The position numbers and the translations under genes were made by a program. Positions 9,282-19,546 of a stretch of 64,000 nucleotides of DNA are shown in pieces. Origin of the DNA: Channallabes apus (Eukaryota > Chordata > Actinopteri > Siluriformes > Clariidae); contig CM060105.1 in NCBI GenBank assembly GCA_030522415.1, positions 11,450,206-11,514,205 on the forward strand. Reading direction: 5' to 3'. The notes below the pieces were generated by a model. The model saw only the letters and a list, made by a program, of their open reading frames with translations. It was not told where the DNA came from and did not search any database. Position 1 is the first letter of the stretch. Each line of letters starts with the position of its first letter.

Positions 9282-10523
9282 TCAGCTTCTAACTGTTTCT
9301 ATTTTAGTGTGTTTATCTTCTCGCTGTCTAACTTGGGCTCTTGTTCTATGAGATGGTCCTGCTTGTTCTGCTTCTGCTTCTTCTTCTTCAAGTTCAGCTT
9401 CCCAGTCTTGTATATCTTCTTGAGGCCACTCTGGCCAGTAGCCTTGTTCTTCTTCCTGTTCTATCCACGGCAAACTTTCAGTACGTTCATATGGATCTGG
9501 TGCTTGTTGTCTAGGTCTTTCGTCGTCTCTCTGAGGATCTGATTGCAGACCTGAGGGTCCTGCTCTTGGAGACTCGGTGTCCTCCTGCGGAAACCTGTCT
9601 ATTACCTGGTCCGGATTTGGTGCCTTGCAGCAATGATTTAAATGGTACCATACGTCTTTACCTTGAACTTTTACTGCAGTTGGAGTTGCCAACACCACCT
9701 TGTATGGTCCTTCCCTTCTAACTTGGTTCCACCTTCTTTTGAACACTCGGATAAACACCCAATCACTAGGCAGTACAGTTCTTTCATCTATGTCCTCTGC
9801 CTCAGCGTCCTCAGCTTGATCAGCTGCTCTCTGTCTGGTGTTGTCATGTATTGTAGCTCCCTTAACCTGTTGGAAAATAACTTTGTGTATTTCAGATAAG
9901 TGTTTCACATAATGATCAAGTTCACTTTGCAGTTGTTCAAGGGTGGGGCCTTTATAGGGCCCGCGGGTAAACGAAGTAAGCATAGGTCTGCCAGTAAGCA
10001 TTTCATGCGGGGTTAGATGCGTGTTGCGGTTAGTTTGCGATCTCATGCCCATTAAGGCTAACGGCAAGGCTTGAAACCAATCCATATTTGTATCTGCGCA
10101 TATTTTAGCCAATTTCATTTTTAGAACTCCATTCGCTCTCTCTACCATCCCCTGTGATTGGGGATGATACACACATCCAAATCTGTGCTTGATGTTCAAC
10201 CACTGAGTTACTTTTTGTACTATCTTATTTGTGAAGTGTTTCCCATTGTCTGAACTAATTGTGTCTGGAATTCCAAATCTTGGTATCACTTCTCTACACA
10301 AGAATTTTGCTACTGCCGTCGCATCTTCCCTAGCTGTTGCTACAGCTTCTACCCATCTGCTAAACCTGTCTTCGACCACTAAGATGTATCATTTTCCTTG
10401 TATCCTAGGTTCCCCCATGTCTACATAATCAAACATTATATGCCTGAATGGCCCATCTGGCTCTGGGATATGTCCTATCGGTGATGTGAAGTGCTTTCTA
10501 ATGTTAAATCTAGCACAGATGTT
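9282..10523 (-). pseudogene. pol: Pol: integrase
   Basis: This segment continues the pol frame after an in-frame TGA (10524-10526) that lies within the HHCC zinc-binding region, and it holds a second TGA at 10389-10391. From 10379 the frame is open to 9282. The core shows the second catalytic Asp (SSDNGKHF) and the Glu in SQGMVERANG. The first Asp is in the HIMFDYVDMG stretch before the second stop. A GPY/F-type module (REGPYKVV) marks the C-terminal domain. It is followed by an unusually long acidic, Pro/Glu-rich tail of about 110 residues before the terminal TGA. The enzyme would join viral DNA to host DNA in the nucleus; this copy is broken by the two stops. Confidence 0.88.
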
Positions 10524-13367
10524 TCAAAACTGTGATAATGTTCGATGAACCATTGGACCTAAATAAGGCGACCACCATTCCTTTTGGATTATTTTTATCA
10601 CTTCCCCTCTTGCTACGTGATCATTCCCATGAACTTGTTTTATCAGGGTTAAAAGGAAATTTTGTGGTGCTACAAAACGTCCATCTGCACTTCGCCATAC
10701 ATTAGTATCATTATTTTTTGTTGCTCCTCTTTTGATCCATTTACGAATCTCTTCTCCTGATGCTGCTGCTTGCATGTCTGCTAATGAGGTTAAATCTGGT
10801 GTGGGAGGCGCATAGTCTTCAGGTATAAGAAATCTTTCTTCTGGCTCTGGACTTGCACCTGGTTCTTCATCAGGACCAGTGCTCGATTCTGGTGAGCTTG
10901 GTTCATTATCTCCCTGCGGATTAGGTTCTGGTTGTGCTGCTGTTTCTGGCATCATATTTATCTGATTTACTGCTGCTTTCTTTGCTGCTTCATCTGCTGC
11001 TTCATTTCCATTACTAACAAAAGTGCCATCTTTTTTATGCCCTGCACATTTAAATATGGCTAATCTTGATGGTAATTTGATTGCATCTAACAGTTCTGAT
11101 ATTGCTTCTCCATGTACTACTGGTGTTCCATCAGCTCTTTTGTAACCTCTTTGTGCCCATATGGGGCCATACAAATGGCATATTCCATATGCATAAGCTG
11201 AATCGGTGTATATTGTACATGCTTTCCCTTCTGCTAGTTTACAGGCGCCTGTCAAAGCGACTAATTCAGCTAACTGGGCAGAACATGGTTGTGGCACATG
11301 TTCTGCTTGTGCAATTTTAAATGTTTCTCCATCTAACGTGGGTGTTACTATGGCATAGCCTGCTTTATTGCTGTCCCCATCTCTAAAACATGACCCATCT
11401 ACAAAGAATATACAATCTGGATGTGACAGAGGTTGGTTCTCTAAATCTTGGCGTGTCTTTAGATATTCTGCTGACACTAGATGACAATCGTGGGGATCTC
11501 CCTCTGCTGGGGTCATTATACGATCTGATGGATTTACTGTCTGACACCTGCATATAGTTAATTCAGGTGCAGAGAGTATTACATCGTATCCTGTTCTTCT
11601 AGCATTTGTAATTACAAACGATGGACTGGTCAGGAGTGCGTGTAATGCGTGGGTGGTGTACAACGTTACTGGATGTCCCATAGTAATTGAGGTTGCTTTC
11701 TCATAAGCAAATGCTGCGGCTGCCACCCCTCGGTAACAGGGAGCCATGCCTTTTTCAATATTATCAAGCGCTGTACTATAATATGCAATTGGTTGTTTGC
11801 TAGGACCTTGTTGTTGGGTCAGAACCCCTGTGGCAAATCCGCCTCGCTCTGAGACATACAGGTGGAATGGTTTATTGTACTCTGGACTAGCAAGTGCTGG
11901 TGCTGTACAGAGTTCTCTCTTTAGCTGTTCAAAAGCTTCTAGTGCTTCAGGTGCCCATTCTAACACTGCACTATTTTTGGTCTGTCCAGCTGCTTTGATT
12001 AGTGCTCTTAAGGGTGCTGTTTTTAATGCAAAGTCACATATCCAGTCTCTGCTAAATCCTACCATGCCTAGAAAGGATAGCATCTCTTTTACAGTTCGTG
12101 GTTTAGGGGCTTTTGATATTGCTTCTATATGTTCTGGAGATATGTGCTTAGATGTTCCTTTCAACACTCTGCCTAGATACTCTACTTCTTGTCTACAGAA
12201 TTGTAACTTTTCTCTACTAACTTTATGTCCATTTTCTGCTAGTACTGTCAAAACTCTTAACGAATCTGTTTCACATTGTTCTCTAGTTGAACTACAAATC
12301 AGCAAATCATCACAGTATTGGATCAAAGTACTCTTGATATTTATCGAGGCTAGGTCTTGAGTTAGTACTCGGTTAAATATTGATGGACTTTCGCAGTATC
12401 CCTGTGGTAAGCGACTGTAAGATAGCTGCTGTCCCTCGTATGTAAAGGCAAACAAGTGTTGTGATTCTGGATGTAGTGGAATACTAAAAAATGCTAAACA
12501 TAGATCTATGACAGTGTACCACTGAGCGTCTTCTGGTATATTAGACAGTAGGGTGTGTGGATCAGGCACTATAGGCAATTCTGCTTCTACAATTTGGTTT
12601 ATGGCTCGTAAATCATGTACGAGTCTCCATTTATCTGACTTGGGCTTCCTGACAGGAAATATAGGAGTATTACAAGGACTCTTAGTGGGTATTAATACTC
12701 CTGCTTCTAATAACCCATCTATAGTAGGTTTGATTCCTGCTATAGCTTGGGGTGTCAGTGGATATTGTCTTTGATAAGGCAATTTTGCATTTGGTCTTAT
12801 TTTTACTAAGGCTTGTCCTCCAGACTTAACTAATCCTACATCTGTGGAGTGTCTTGTCCATAGTTTTTCTGGGATTATTTTAAGTATTTCTTCCTCTAAT
12901 TCTAATTCATTTTCATCTATCTGCCCTAACATCTTAACTGGCATTTGTGTGTGCGATGACAACGGCATGTTACACATCCCCCTCTGAGGGTGTGTTGACA
13001 ACGTCATGTTCCCATCTATCTCTGTGTGTGTTGCCCTCATTCTATCTGTTCCTGAAAATGTTATTTTAAAAAATCTCTGATCTTGTGAAATATGTACAGA
13101 AGGGTTAGAGGTTTGTTCCCAATCAGTTACTTCAGCTTCTTGTTTGACCATCAGTCCTAATTCTTTGGATTGTGCGTTTTCCCCCACTAACAAAGAAATG
13201 TGAGGTGTTGTGTTAGGTACTTGATGCCAATGTTCCATTCGTTCAGTCAGGTGCACAGTGACGGCTGCTCCTGGAGCACCTACAATTATATCTCCTAGTG
13301 CCACATCAGTGACTGTGTTTTCAATCACATCTGACCACAATTGTGCATATTCTTCATCTTGACTTCC
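10524..13367 (-). pseudogene. pol: Pol: reverse transcriptase and RNase H
   Basis: The frame is open from 13367, just after a TAA at 13368-13370, to a TGA at 10524. Numbering from the Met at 13340: a spacer of about 140 residues, then RT with the first catalytic Asp at D279 (VIDLCLAFF) and the active-site motif YCDD at 342-345, where most gammaretroviruses have YVDD. RNase H follows with D648 (FFVDGS), E692, D713 (IYTDSAYAYG) and a final Asp near 783. After RNase H comes an acidic, Pro/Glu-rich linker of roughly 60 residues and then the N-terminal zinc region of integrase. Reverse transcription takes place in the cytoplasmic core. It is in the same frame as protease and integrase. Confidence 0.9.
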
Positions 13368-13925
13368 TTAGTCATAGTACATAGTACAGTGTAGTGGTAA
13401 GGTTACTCTTTTGCAATCTGGTCGTCGTTGCATAATCCATTCTTCCCATAAACTCTGTGCTTGTTGAGCTCCTTTACCAGAACACAATAGCCAGTATACT
13501 GTATCTTGTTTGTTGTCAGGTTTTTTAGCAATCTGTAAGAACTGTCCCATTGTTACATACAGTCCTTTAGTATTACATTGAATTTTTGCTTTAAGTTTGC
13601 ACAACAAATCTCTTCCCAGTAAATTGACTGGAGTAATAGGCGAGAATAGTAAATGTGCTGTTATAGTGGTGTCTTCTAGTGTTATTATTTTGGGCTCTGT
13701 AAAATGCAATATCTGTGAATGTCCCGAGAAGCCTGTGGTTTTTATCGTATTGCTTGAGAGAGGGAGCTGTGAGCCTTCACGTCCTATACATGAGTATGTA
13801 GCACCTGTGTCAATCATAAATGGAATTGGTTGTGAATTATTTATAGACACCATTACAGTTGGTTCTTGTTGTGGATGCAGTGTTGAGACGTACTGCATCT
13901 GCTCCCCCTCTGGCTCCTCTGGGCC
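13368..13925 (-). pseudogene. pro: Retroviral aspartic protease (pro)
   Basis: This segment follows the two consecutive TGA codons that end gag (13931-13926) in the same reading frame, and it ends at an in-frame TAA (13370-13368) before RT. It has the retropepsin catalytic DTGAT (near 13801-13816) and the conserved NLLGRDLL near the end of the domain. The protease matures Gag and Gag-Pol in the particle. Same-frame gag and pro separated by a stop is the gamma/epsilonretrovirus plan, in which stop readthrough makes Gag-Pol. Two stops in tandem and a further stop before RT are not normal for that plan, so at least some are probably decay. Confidence 0.85.
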
Positions 13926-16442
13926 TCATCAATTCCAGTTCTGTGGTCCCATCCAAGGACCTGCCCACTGATTCTGGGGCTGTCCTTGTGTCCATGGTCC
14001 AGGAGGTTGTCTGGGGTCAGGAGGTCCCATATAACCTCGAGGTGCTTGTGCTGCTCCATATGGCCCCTGAGGTTGGGGTCCATTTTGAGCCCATGACATT
14101 TGTGGACAATTTCTTCTAATGTGTCCTGCTCCTCCACACTGCCAACACTGCATGTCTTGAGTATTTGGGCCCATTTGCCCTGGGGCATTCATTCTGAATG
14201 GTTGTCTCCTTGGTTGCTGTTGGAATGGTCCCCTTTGTCCCCTGCCTCCATAAGGCCTGGGGCCCTGTCCTTGCCACCTCATGGGTGGATTTTCCTTTCT
14301 CTTTGCAGCTGTGAATTCCCCCAGTTGTATTTTGTGTAACTGGGTTGCGATTGACTTAGCAGTTTCTTTAGCTTCCCTCTTCTTCTTTCGATGTTGGTCC
14401 AATGTGTGCTTGAAATGTTTCCCATGGCAATGTGTTCAGTCCCACTACCCCTTCCAGGGCTGTTTGGACTTCCTGAGGCATGCACTTTTTCAGCATCATT
14501 CGGAACAGGCTCTTACTGGTATCTGTTTGGTCCCAGGAGCCTCCAGTTTCCTCTCTCCATTTTGTCTGGAAGTCATTAATGAATTTTACAACATTGTCAT
14601 CTTCTTTCATTGCTACTGATTCCAGTTTTCCTGGATCCATTTTGGTGGGATAGGCTTTTCGCAGAGCATCCCATATCCTGTTTCTGAGAGGCCCAAATGC
14701 TAGGGTATCTCCTCTGTTCTGTCCTGTTAATGTATGCAGGTTAGCTTCATCCAGTATTTCTGTGGTTTTCACTTTCCCAATTGTTTGTGCTAGAATAGCT
14801 TTTACATCTCCCAGTGCTAGGAGGTGTCCAGTGGTTTTTTCTTCAAACTGTGTTATCCATCTTTGTGCTCCATTGCACAAGTCTGGTAATTGATTTGCCA
14901 GGCCTGTCATATCCATGAATGACCATGGCACATATTGGTACCTACTTCCTTTAACAACAAGTGGGCATTGTCTGCCTTCATTGTGGTCTTCTAGGTCTGG
15001 TACATGTTCATTAAAACTAGTGTATCTTTCATTTTCATCTTCATCAGGCCAGGATGAGAGGACCTTCCAGCTTGATGGCATACTTGATGCAGACGGTTCT
15101 GTCGCCGCTTTTTTCATTTTCTTTTCTGAGTTTTTTATGCGTCTGTCAATTCGATTTTCTATTTGATTGCTTCATCAAGGGCTTCACTGTCATCATCCTC
15201 TTCCTGTGTACTGGCATCTTCCCACTGATGTTTGCTTCTGTATTGATCATTGCGTCGTGGTGTACTTGTCTGTTCCTTCCTTTCTGTTCTCTTTCTTGCT
15301 TCTTTTTCAGATTCAATGATCAGGTGCCCTTAAACTTTTCTTTTTACTGGTTCTTGTCGATCTATCTCGATTACCTCTTCTTCAGTTTCTGCTTCATCCC
15401 TGTCAGACTCATGAAGGGATGTGTATGATTGTTCAGGATATGACTTTATACTGTTTCCTCTTTGCATGTTCTCTTCTTCCCATCTTTCCCGGGACTGCTT
15501 CCTTTTGTTGCGTTCCATCATCCTTCTTTTGGATGTGACTTGTTGTTCATTTCTGAGTCCCTTCTGACAGGAATTATCTGTCTTCTGTCAGGAATTCATT
15601 TCTCTTCCTCTACCTTGCAGTTCTTTAGTTTCTCTTGACTCATGTGATTCTGTTTTTCTTTCTCTGTTCCATTCCCTTTCATCGCCATCACTTTGTCTGT
15701 GAGTCATTGATTCTTGTTCTGTTTCTTCAAGTTGTCCATCCATCCACTCAGAGTCACATGACGTCACTTTAATCTGTCCCGTCACACGTCCTTCAAATCC
15801 CCATGCTCTTTTGTCTTGTTCCTGCAGCTTCAGTTGTGGGTACATTCCTCCATCCCTCTGTTGCATGTGTTCCTCAGTGTATGGTGGTGGTCTCTCTAAT
15901 TCTAAGTTTGCTTTTTCTTTCCTTCATTTCTGAACTTTTTCTTTCCTGTCTTCACTTTTTTCTGACTTCTGATCTTTTTTTCCTTCTTCAACTTGTTTCT
16001 GTCTTTCCTGTTCCTTTCCTTCATTTTCAAACCATTGTACTATTTCTCATTTTTGTCCTAATTTGACTCTTCCCTTGCTACCCTTATCCTTAGTGGTGTG
16101 TCTGAGCATTTCTTTTACTTCCTTACAACATTCTTCATTAAAGGTTCCTTCTTTAGGCCATTGCAAATCTACTGATGTCCTGTCATGCCATTTTATCATA
16201 CACTTTCTGATGTACTTTTCATCTTCTTTATGTTTAGCTATAATTGCATCTACAGGTGTCGCTGGCTTTGGCCACGCACCTTTACGGCAGAATAACTTTC
16301 CCATCACACACTTCTGTCCTGACTTATAATGTAAATTCTTGTGTTTCTTCTCTCTCTTTTTAACTAAGGTTCTTTTGCTGTGTACTTTATGACCACTGCC
16401 GATTTTCAACAACTGTCTTTTCTCTTTATACTTTTTAAACAT
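13926..16442 (-). pseudogene. gag: Retroviral gag (MA-PPPY-CA-NC), multiply broken
   Basis: The frame opens at the ATG at 16442. A matrix-like segment with WPKEGTFN resembles the conserved matrix region of gammaretroviruses. A PPPY late-domain motif lies at 15890-15879 in a charged, p12-like region. The capsid segment is the ORF 15117-14368, and nucleocapsid (about 14402-13929) has one CCHC knuckle CWQCGGAGHIRRNC and Arg/Gly/Pro-rich flanks. In-frame stops are TGA at 16049-16047, TGA at 15926-15924, TGA at 15590-15588 and TAA at 15332-15330. The capsid segment is read in a different frame from matrix and nucleocapsid, which share one frame, so two indels of opposite effect flank it (near 15170 and 14405). 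Gag would form the particle core at the membrane; this copy cannot as it stands. Confidence 0.82.
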
Positions 16443-16792
16443 TAATTTTCCACTGGTGTCAGTATCAGAGGAGTAACGATTTTGTCAAGGGTCTGAAAAA
16501 TTATTCTCCCGTCTGGTCCAAAAGGTATTACCGTGAATTCGCTATTGTTATCAACCATCCACACACGACTCAGCACTACCGGACCTGTCTGTGTTCCTGA
16601 TAATCTGTATCTTTTTGCTTTTCGGCCTTGTGCGTCTTCTTCTAAATATAATATATCAAAATCTGGGTGTGTTTGCAGTAGCGAAATGAGTGGAGTTAAA
16701 CGTGGAGGTCCACCTAATCCTCCAAATTCAAATGTGCTATTTATTACTTTTAAACGAATCTCTTTAGGAACTAACCCAAGGAAATAACTCAT
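16442..16792 (-). CDS. Leader ORF 2 upstream of gag, 116 residues, unknown
   Basis: A complete minus-strand frame starts at 16792 and ends with a TAA whose last A is the first base of the gag ATG (TAATG at 16445-16441). Its own start overlaps the preceding ORF by 29 nt in another frame. The product is a soluble-looking protein with a Gly/Pro-rich FGGLGGPPR and an ILYLEEDAQGRK stretch. I recognise no domain. Position before gag is like orfC of walleye dermal sarcoma virus, but no similarity is claimed. It could also be an N-terminal extension of gag separated by a frame change. Confidence 0.5.
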   Translation of the reverse strand: MSYFLGLVPKEIRLKVINSTFEFGGLGGPPRLTPLISLLQTHPDFDILYLEEDAQGRKAKRYRLSGTQTGPVVLSRVWMVDNNSEFTVIPFGPDGRIIFQTLDKIVTPLILTPVEN

Positions 16793-17060
16793 ATTTCATT
16801 CTAAAATATGATGTAAGAATTAAAGTGTGCGTGTCACAGTTAAGCTCTAATACGTCAGGTATTAACGAAAGCCTAAGTGTCCACTCTCCCTTATCACACT
16901 CTTTCACTAAAAGTAGATCCTTTCCTGGATTATTCAACAACCATTTATTTGTTTCACTCTGATCTGACTCCGAAATTCTAAACTCCCATTCACACTTATT
17001 TAAAACTCCTTCTTCCCTTATCTGCTCGTCCCAGTTAATTACTCTAACTCCACTTATCAT
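16764..17060 (-). CDS. Leader ORF 1 upstream of gag, 98 residues, unknown
   Basis: The frame begins at the ATG at 17060 (MISGVRVINWDEQIREEG) and ends at 16764, overlapping the next ORF by 29 nt. The product is acidic, Trp- and Leu-rich, with no signal peptide or membrane segment. I do not recognise it. Together with the next ORF and gag it forms a chain of closely overlapping frames, which suggests that the leader is coding rather than random, but decay of a longer leader protein is an alternative. Confidence 0.42.
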   Translation of the reverse strand: MISGVRVINWDEQIREEGVLNKCEWEFRISESDQSETNKWLLNNPGKDLLLVKECDKGEWTLRLSLIPDVLELNCDTHTLILTSYFRMKYELFPWVSS

Positions 17061-17370
17061 CTGATCTCCTCTATTTGTTATATTTAATATTTTATTTTAT
17101 ATTCAACCTAGGTGCATTTATTATTTTATGCACTATATTTACTGTTATTAGTATTGTGTCATCGACTACACAAAAACGTAAAGGGTACCTTTTATATCTT
17201 ATTTAAACTTAAGCTTCAATAACTAATCTAAAGAAATTATTATTTAATAATACTACTATGCTGGCACATTCAGCACCTGTACCACTTTCGTGTCACAGGG
17301 GAAGCTTGTGTCACAGAGGAAACTTATGTCACAGTGTGTTCACAGTGATGTCCAATAGCACATCACCGCT

Positions 17371-17470
17371 TACGTCACAGACAAGACCTATGTCACAGTA
17401 AGCTCTATGTCTAGTAGCGTGTATGTCACAGACAAGACCTATGTCACAGTAAGGTCTATGTCTAGTAACA
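17371..17470. repeat. Tandem repeat in proviral leader (unit about 51 bp)
   Basis: Two nearly identical units contain GTCACAGACAAGACCTATG and end in TCTATGTCTAGTA; further GTCACAG motifs precede them from 17290. Each unit carries palindrome-like GTCACAG elements that could bind protein, but this is conjecture. Confidence 0.85.
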
Positions 17471-17742
17471 CTAATGCTGTATAGCTTATAATCTATTCAT
17501 TATATTTTACACATACACATAAATTCAACAAAAGACTTTACACATAAATATAACATACACAAACATTTAAAAGACACACATACAAGACATACAAACAACA
17601 CAAGCGCTTTTACAACAGTTTCAAAAAATTTGGAGTACTCAGAACAATTTTTAACAATAAAACAATTTATCACACAACCTGGGCCCAGAAAACTTCAATA
17701 CCACCTGTAGGAATTTTCAACTAGCAATCACTTTATGTTCCC

Positions 17743-17839
17743 TAGCGATACCTCATACACATGGGTTCTAGCCCTAGGAAACTTGATTGCAGTACTGCTC
17801 CTAGCGATACCTCACATGAGTGGGTTCTAGCCCTAGGAC
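17743..17839. repeat. Second tandem repeat in proviral leader
   Basis: Two copies of a unit of about 56 bp share CTAGCGATACCTCA and GGGTTCTAGCCCTAGGA. A diverged third version (GCGATTCCTCATATAGGGGCTCTAGCCC) lies at about 18078-18106, next to the PBS region. Confidence 0.75.
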
Positions 17840-18421
17840 TCGAGATTACAGCACAACCACCTACAGGACTTTTTCACAATAAATACTTAAAATCTGAAAA
17901 ACACTTGAAAAGAACCTGCCCAGTTCCGCGTCTTGGTACCAGCTCACAAATCAGTGAGTTCTATACTCAGCGTCTTGCTACAGGACTTTTACCACCTGCC
18001 ACGTCTGGGTAACGAATAAAGTTCCCTATTCAGTGATTTGCAGGAATTTTTACCATCTGGGTCCAGCCCCAATTGTCGGCGATTCCTCATATAGGGGCTC
18101 TAGCCCAAACACAGTGGCGTTACCTCAGATATCACACAACTTATAAAATAATAAAGAAATTATACAACATAAAATCACACACAAAAAATAAAACAAAATG
18201 GAGATCTCCTAATGTTTCGTTACTTCATCCAGTCTTTTATATATCAGCAAAAACGCAGCAATTAATTTAAATATATCAATTAATTTATTAATTCAATTTA
18301 TCAATTTTGACAACTTTAAAATTGTGTTCAATATTCCCTAGGAGTTACCTCTCCAGCCGGAAACACGCACACTAACAGACCATGAACTTCTAATGCAGAA
18401 ATTTGATCAAACAGGTTTTCT

Positions 18422-18427
18422 GCTTAC
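18422..18427 (-). promoter_or_regulatory. Candidate major splice donor in proviral leader
   Basis: The minus strand reads AAG/GTAAGC, a near-consensus donor 80 nt downstream of the primer binding site. It is the natural partner for the acceptor before the accessory ORF (6995-6994) and for an env acceptor. No transcript data support it. Confidence 0.45.
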
Positions 18428-18506
18428 CTTTTTTTATGCCGGCATAAGTTGATGGTCTGTCAGCCCGCAAAGTCCCAGGTCCCCAGAGGGGCCCTCCACG
18501 AAGGCA

Positions 18507-18524
18507 ATCACGTCGGGGTCACCA
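18507..18524 (-). promoter_or_regulatory. Primer binding site, tRNA-Trp
   Basis: Five nucleotides after the 5' LTR the minus strand reads TGGTGACCCCGACGTGAT, the complement of the 3' 18 nt of vertebrate tRNA-Trp including CCA. This is the same primer used by Rous sarcoma virus. It fixes the direction and 5' end of the provirus. Confidence 0.9.
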
Positions 18525-18529
18525 AGAAA

Positions 18530-19542
18530 TGTGGTGGATTTTTTATTCTCCCCACACCGAAGTTGCCCTAATTTAAAACATTAAACAAATACTGAAACTT
18601 GAATAAAGAAATCAAAGAAAGACTCTGGATTCCGTGTAGATCTAGATGAAGTAAGGATAAGTTTTATTGCAACAATAAAACAAAGTGAGCCAGTCTTGAA
18701 GATGCCTAAGCTGTGAATCAGAGCATCACCAAGAACAGACTGATCTACTGTGACATCGGTGCCTTGTTTTATACAGTTTTACAGGGGGCGGGACGCTCAT
18801 CTGGCCCCCTCATTTGCTCATTATTTTTTCTGGTTCCTTATCAAATTTTTCAACCAATAAAATTACATTTGCATTATACGTCATATACCTCGTTATCTGA
18901 CTCCATCTTTTACTAAATTTTGCTTCCAATATAACTTATTTTATCAAATCGCAGCATTTCTGTTTCTATTTCCTTTCACTGATTTTTTTAATTAGTGTTG
19001 CCCTTCCTCACAGGAGGTTTTGCTAATTGACTTCTTATACATTTTATTTTGCTACTGATGCTTACCCAGGCCCTGTGTGTTTTTATACTTTTTTATGTTG
19101 GGCCTAATACTTTGTATTGTACAATATTCACTATGTAGATACACATACTATTTTGTGTCTATTTCTTTATTAAACTTATTATTCAGATCACTGAGTGTCT
19201 CTTTTGATTATGTAATTTAACATGTTGCTTGTGTATCCAATACCTGTTACATCACAGTTAAGATCACCCCATGTCTGAGATTACATCATGTCTGGCGCTA
19301 TGTCATATCTCCTGATCTGGTGTTGTTTCTAGGGTTACTATGAAATCTCTAAGATGGCTGCCAGTCTAAGGTTTGTTGGGTACATACTGTATACTGAACA
19401 TCACATGATGTCTTTGGTACTATGACATCACATTGTCCTTGGCTCAACTCTGTTCACTTCATCTCACATCCTTAAGATAAAATCAATAGTTTTCTGTAAT
19501 ATTACTGCATGCACAAATATATGTAATTAAAATATGCTTACA
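18530..19542 (-). repeat. 5' LTR of the provirus (1013 bp, short form)
   Basis: It matches the 3' LTR closely at both ends, with a TATA box at 18773-18767 and AATAAA near 18668-18663 on the minus strand. It lacks the segment present at about 4306-4922 of the other LTR. The junction lies near 18944, where TTATTTTA joins TCAAATCGCAGC. Because the two flanks of the missing piece are shared, a deletion in this LTR is the simplest explanation. Confidence 0.92.
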
Positions 19543-19546
19543 CTAT

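Larger units (their letters stand above)
17061..18506 (-). other. Proviral 5' leader between PBS and first ORF
   Basis: About 1.4 kb with no convincing gene. It holds two sets of tandem repeats (17371-17470 and 17743-17839) and a splice-donor-like AAG/GTAAGC on the minus strand at 18427. A packaging signal would be expected here, but I cannot point to one. Confidence 0.6.
3878..19542 (-). mobile_element. Endogenous retrovirus provirus (gamma/epsilon-like), minus strand
   Basis: Two LTRs that begin TGT and end ACA flank a 13-kb interior, and CTAT borders the whole insert (3874-3877 and 19543-19546). On the minus strand the order is 5' LTR, tRNA-Trp primer binding site, leader ORFs, gag, pro, pol (RT, RNase H, integrase), env, accessory ORF, polypurine tract, 3' LTR. 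Gag has a PPPY motif and one CCHC zinc knuckle, protease has DTGAT, and Env has a CXXC in SU and CX6CC in TM, all as in gamma- and epsilonretroviruses. A 5' ORF before gag and an extra ORF after env resemble the layout of complex fish epsilonretroviruses such as walleye dermal sarcoma virus. Similarity of the two LTRs suggests a fairly recent insertion. The coding genes carry stops and frameshifts, so the copy is defective as it stands. Confidence 0.93.

Noticed and set aside
11797..12360. 187-codon plus-strand ORF opposite pol
   Set aside because: It is an antisense shadow of the RT frame, with no independent start context or known motif.
13926..13931. Selenocysteine or programmed recoding at the many in-frame TGA codons
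   Set aside because: TGA excess is better explained by C-to-T decay; no SECIS-like element or conserved context was recognised. Only the gag-pro stop fits known readthrough.
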